This document shows positions 61,703 to 64,000 of a stretch of DNA of 64,000 bases, in pieces. Below the pieces are notes generated by a model. The model ran no database searches and was not told the origin of the DNA. It saw only the letters and a program-made list of their open reading frames with translations. Both the position numbers and the translations under genes were made by a program. The stretch is from Cellulomonas sp. Leaf395 (GTDB lineage Bacteria > Actinomycetota > Actinomycetes > Actinomycetales > Cellulomonadaceae): the NCBI RefSeq assembly GCF_001424125.1, contig NZ_LMQI01000002.1:620001-684000 (forward strand), read 5' to 3'. Position 1 is the first letter of the stretch. Each line of letters starts with the position of its first letter.

Positions 61703-61764
61703 GGGACGAGCGTAAACCCCGTCCCACCGGTCGGGACGGATGTCTCACCCTGCGGAACGAGAGG

Positions 61765-62319
61765 TCAGTCGACCGCGGGGGTCGGACCGACCGTCGGGTA
61801 GATCAGCTCGAACCGCTCGAGCATCACGTCGAGCGACGGTGAGAACGCCTCCCCCAGCACCCGCCGCCAGGACTGCTCGTGCTGGGCCCGCCAGGACCCC
61901 AGGGAGCCGTCGCCCTCGGCCTCTGCCGACGCGTGCTCCGCGGTCACCTGGTCGAACGGGACCACCTCGACCTCGGTCGCGCGCAGCAGCGCCCGGGGGT
62001 CACCGGCGCTGTCGACGACGATCGACAGGTCCCCCACCCGCGGGACCTCGAGCCCCACCTGCGCCAGCTCGGCGACCGCCAGCGCCGTGGCCGTCTTGCG
62101 CCCGTCGAGCACCCGGGCCAGCAGCTCCTCCGCCTCGGCGTCGTCCCCGTAGGACCACGACGGCGGGGGAACCACGTCCTCGGGCGTCCCACCGACGACG
62201 CTGTCCAGCTTGCCCATCCCGACGTGCCCGCGGGCGGCCTGCCAGAACGCCGCGATCCGCTCGTCCTCGACCGCGCCCTCGACGCCGTGCTCCGGCGGTT
62301 CCACCTGCTGGTCGGTCAT
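61765..62319 (-). CDS. ASCH domain-containing protein
   Basis: 184 aa protein whose middle and C-terminal parts match the ASCH fold, a PUA-like RNA-binding domain: WSYGDDAEAEELLARVLDGRKTATA, GDLSIVVDS, and SWRRVLGEAFSP. Function unknown; suggested RNA-binding or amidase-related roles are from the family. ATG 62319. It lies between ilvC and leuB on the same strand. Confidence 0.85.
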   Translation of the reverse strand: MTDQQVEPPEHGVEGAVEDERIAAFWQAARGHVGMGKLDSVVGGTPEDVVPPPSWSYGDDAEAEELLARVLDGRKTATALAVAELAQVGLEVPRVGDLSIVVDSAGDPRALLRATEVEVVPFDQVTAEHASAEAEGDGSLGSWRAQHEQSWRRVLGEAFSPSLDVMLERFELIYPTVGPTPAVD

Positions 62320-62430
62320 CGTCGTCCTTCCGTCGTCGTCGGCCCATCCTTGCGTACGTCCAGGTGGGCGGCACGACGGACCGCAGAACCCAGGTATCGC
62401 TGTGCGCCGGTGTCGGGTTCGCCGGACGAA

Positions 62431-62470
62431 CGAACGGCACCGCGGGCGGGATGCCCGGCGGTGCCGTTCG
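62431..62470 (-). terminator. Terminator hairpin after ilvC
   Basis: 13-bp perfect stem (62431-62443 with 62458-62470) and an inner GGGC/GCCC pair, 14 bases beyond the ilvC stop. It probably ends the ilvNC transcript and separates it from the ASCH gene. Confidence 0.8.
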
Positions 62471-62484
62471 GTGGTGAGGGTGTG

Positions 62485-63567
<1,083 letters not shown>

Positions 63568-64000
63568 TCAGGCGCTGCGGTTGACGCGCTCGAGGGCGCG
63601 GTCGGTGATCGAGCGCGACCCGCGGCCGATGGCCACGGTGCCGGACTGCACGATCTCCCGGATGCCGAACGGCTCCAGGGCGGCGAGCAGGGCGTCGAGC
63701 TTGCCCGGTCCGCCGGTCGCCTCGATGACGACGGTGTCCGGCACGACGTCGACGACGTGCGCACGGAACAGGTGCACCACCTCGAGGACACCGGTGCGCT
63801 GCGTGGCGTCGGCCTTGACCTTCACCAGCAGCAGCTCGCGCTGGACGGACGCGGCGTCCTCCAGCTCGACGATCTTGATGACGTTGATCAGCTTGTTCAG
63901 CTGCTTGGTGACCTGCTCCAGCGGCAGGGCGTCGACGTCGACGACGACCGTGATGCGGGAGATCTCGTCGTGCTCGGTGGGACCGACCGCGAGCGAGTGG
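63568..64000 (-). CDS. ilvN: Acetolactate synthase small regulatory subunit (N-terminus outside window)
   Basis: Regulatory subunit that confers valine feedback inhibition on IlvB. The visible 144 codons include the ACT domain end (SLAVGPTEHDEISRITVVVD), QVTKQLNKLINVIKIVEL, and the ALS_ss_C domain ending with IVQSGTVAIGRGSRSITDR. The first 20-25 residues and the catalytic subunit gene lie beyond the right edge. Followed by ilvC. Confidence 0.95.
   Translation of the reverse strand, partial: HSLAVGPTEHDEISRITVVVDVDALPLEQVTKQLNKLINVIKIVELEDAASVQRELLLVKVKADATQRTGVLEVVHLFRAHVVDVVPDTVVIEATGGPGKLDALLAALEPFGIREIVQSGTVAIGRGSRSITDRALERVNRSA

Overview
The window is about 74% GC with strong G/C bias at third codon positions. 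It reads as one stretch of actinobacterial chromosome. I infer a member of the Micrococcales, most likely Cellulomonas or a relative. The grounds are a fused E2-E1 2-oxoglutarate dehydrogenase (Kgd type), SigR with a zinc anti-sigma factor RsrA, a 24-residue bL37-like ribosomal protein, an LAXTG-type cell-wall sorting signal, a Tad pilus locus, and many genes whose start codon lies 6-8 bases after a TAnnnT box, as expected for leaderless mRNAs. I see no insertion sequence, prophage, CRISPR array, tRNA or rRNA. Species cannot be fixed from the sequence alone.

Layout. 1-3350: a simple-sugar ABC importer (permease cut by the window edge, single-domain ATPase, lipoprotein receptor) behind a promoter region with several palindromes. 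3521-9448: prfB, then a Tad/Flp pilus locus (tadA, tadB, tadC, a pilin-like peptide and three TadE/TadG-like proteins). 9797-15710: an LAXTG surface protein, an aldose-1-epimerase-like protein, a VanY-like peptidase and two CNNM/CorC membrane proteins. 15979-19629: a two-component pair and an ABC exporter pair preceded by a GntR-like operator with no regulator gene nearby. 19905-23687: kgd. 23738-28383: a GlxA-type regulator, a degenerate SGNH-fold protein, a DUF4097-PadR operon and a PilT ATPase.

28503-41932: bL37, rsrA and sigR, ferritin, DoxX-like protein, aroA-rsgA-hisN, gltX and several small enzymes. 41922-53802: a SigE-family sigma factor with a membrane partner, a decayed AMIN-like lipoprotein gene, GATase/MpaB genes, rnhA, a Ski2-like helicase, ybaK-yggS, a CPBP protease / Xre / membrane-protein operon behind a triple repeat operator, and paired DUF202 proteins. 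53805-64000: a lipoate ligase with unusual domain order, then branched-chain amino-acid genes cimA, ilvE, leuB, ilvC and ilvN, all on the minus strand.

How the parts work together. ilvN, ilvC, leuB, ilvE and cimA cover most of isoleucine, valine and leucine synthesis. cimA carries a leader peptide with Leu-Ile-Ile codons directly before a strong intrinsic terminator, so it is probably attenuated. sigR has an exact GGGAAT-N18-GTT site that places transcription start next to an upstream in-frame ATG. That predicts a second SigR isoform 63 residues longer, as known for the Streptomyces sigma-R system. These two circuits, the triple-operator CPBP/Xre operon and the genome-like abundance of leaderless starts are the most informative observations. 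I found no clear wholly novel multi-gene system.
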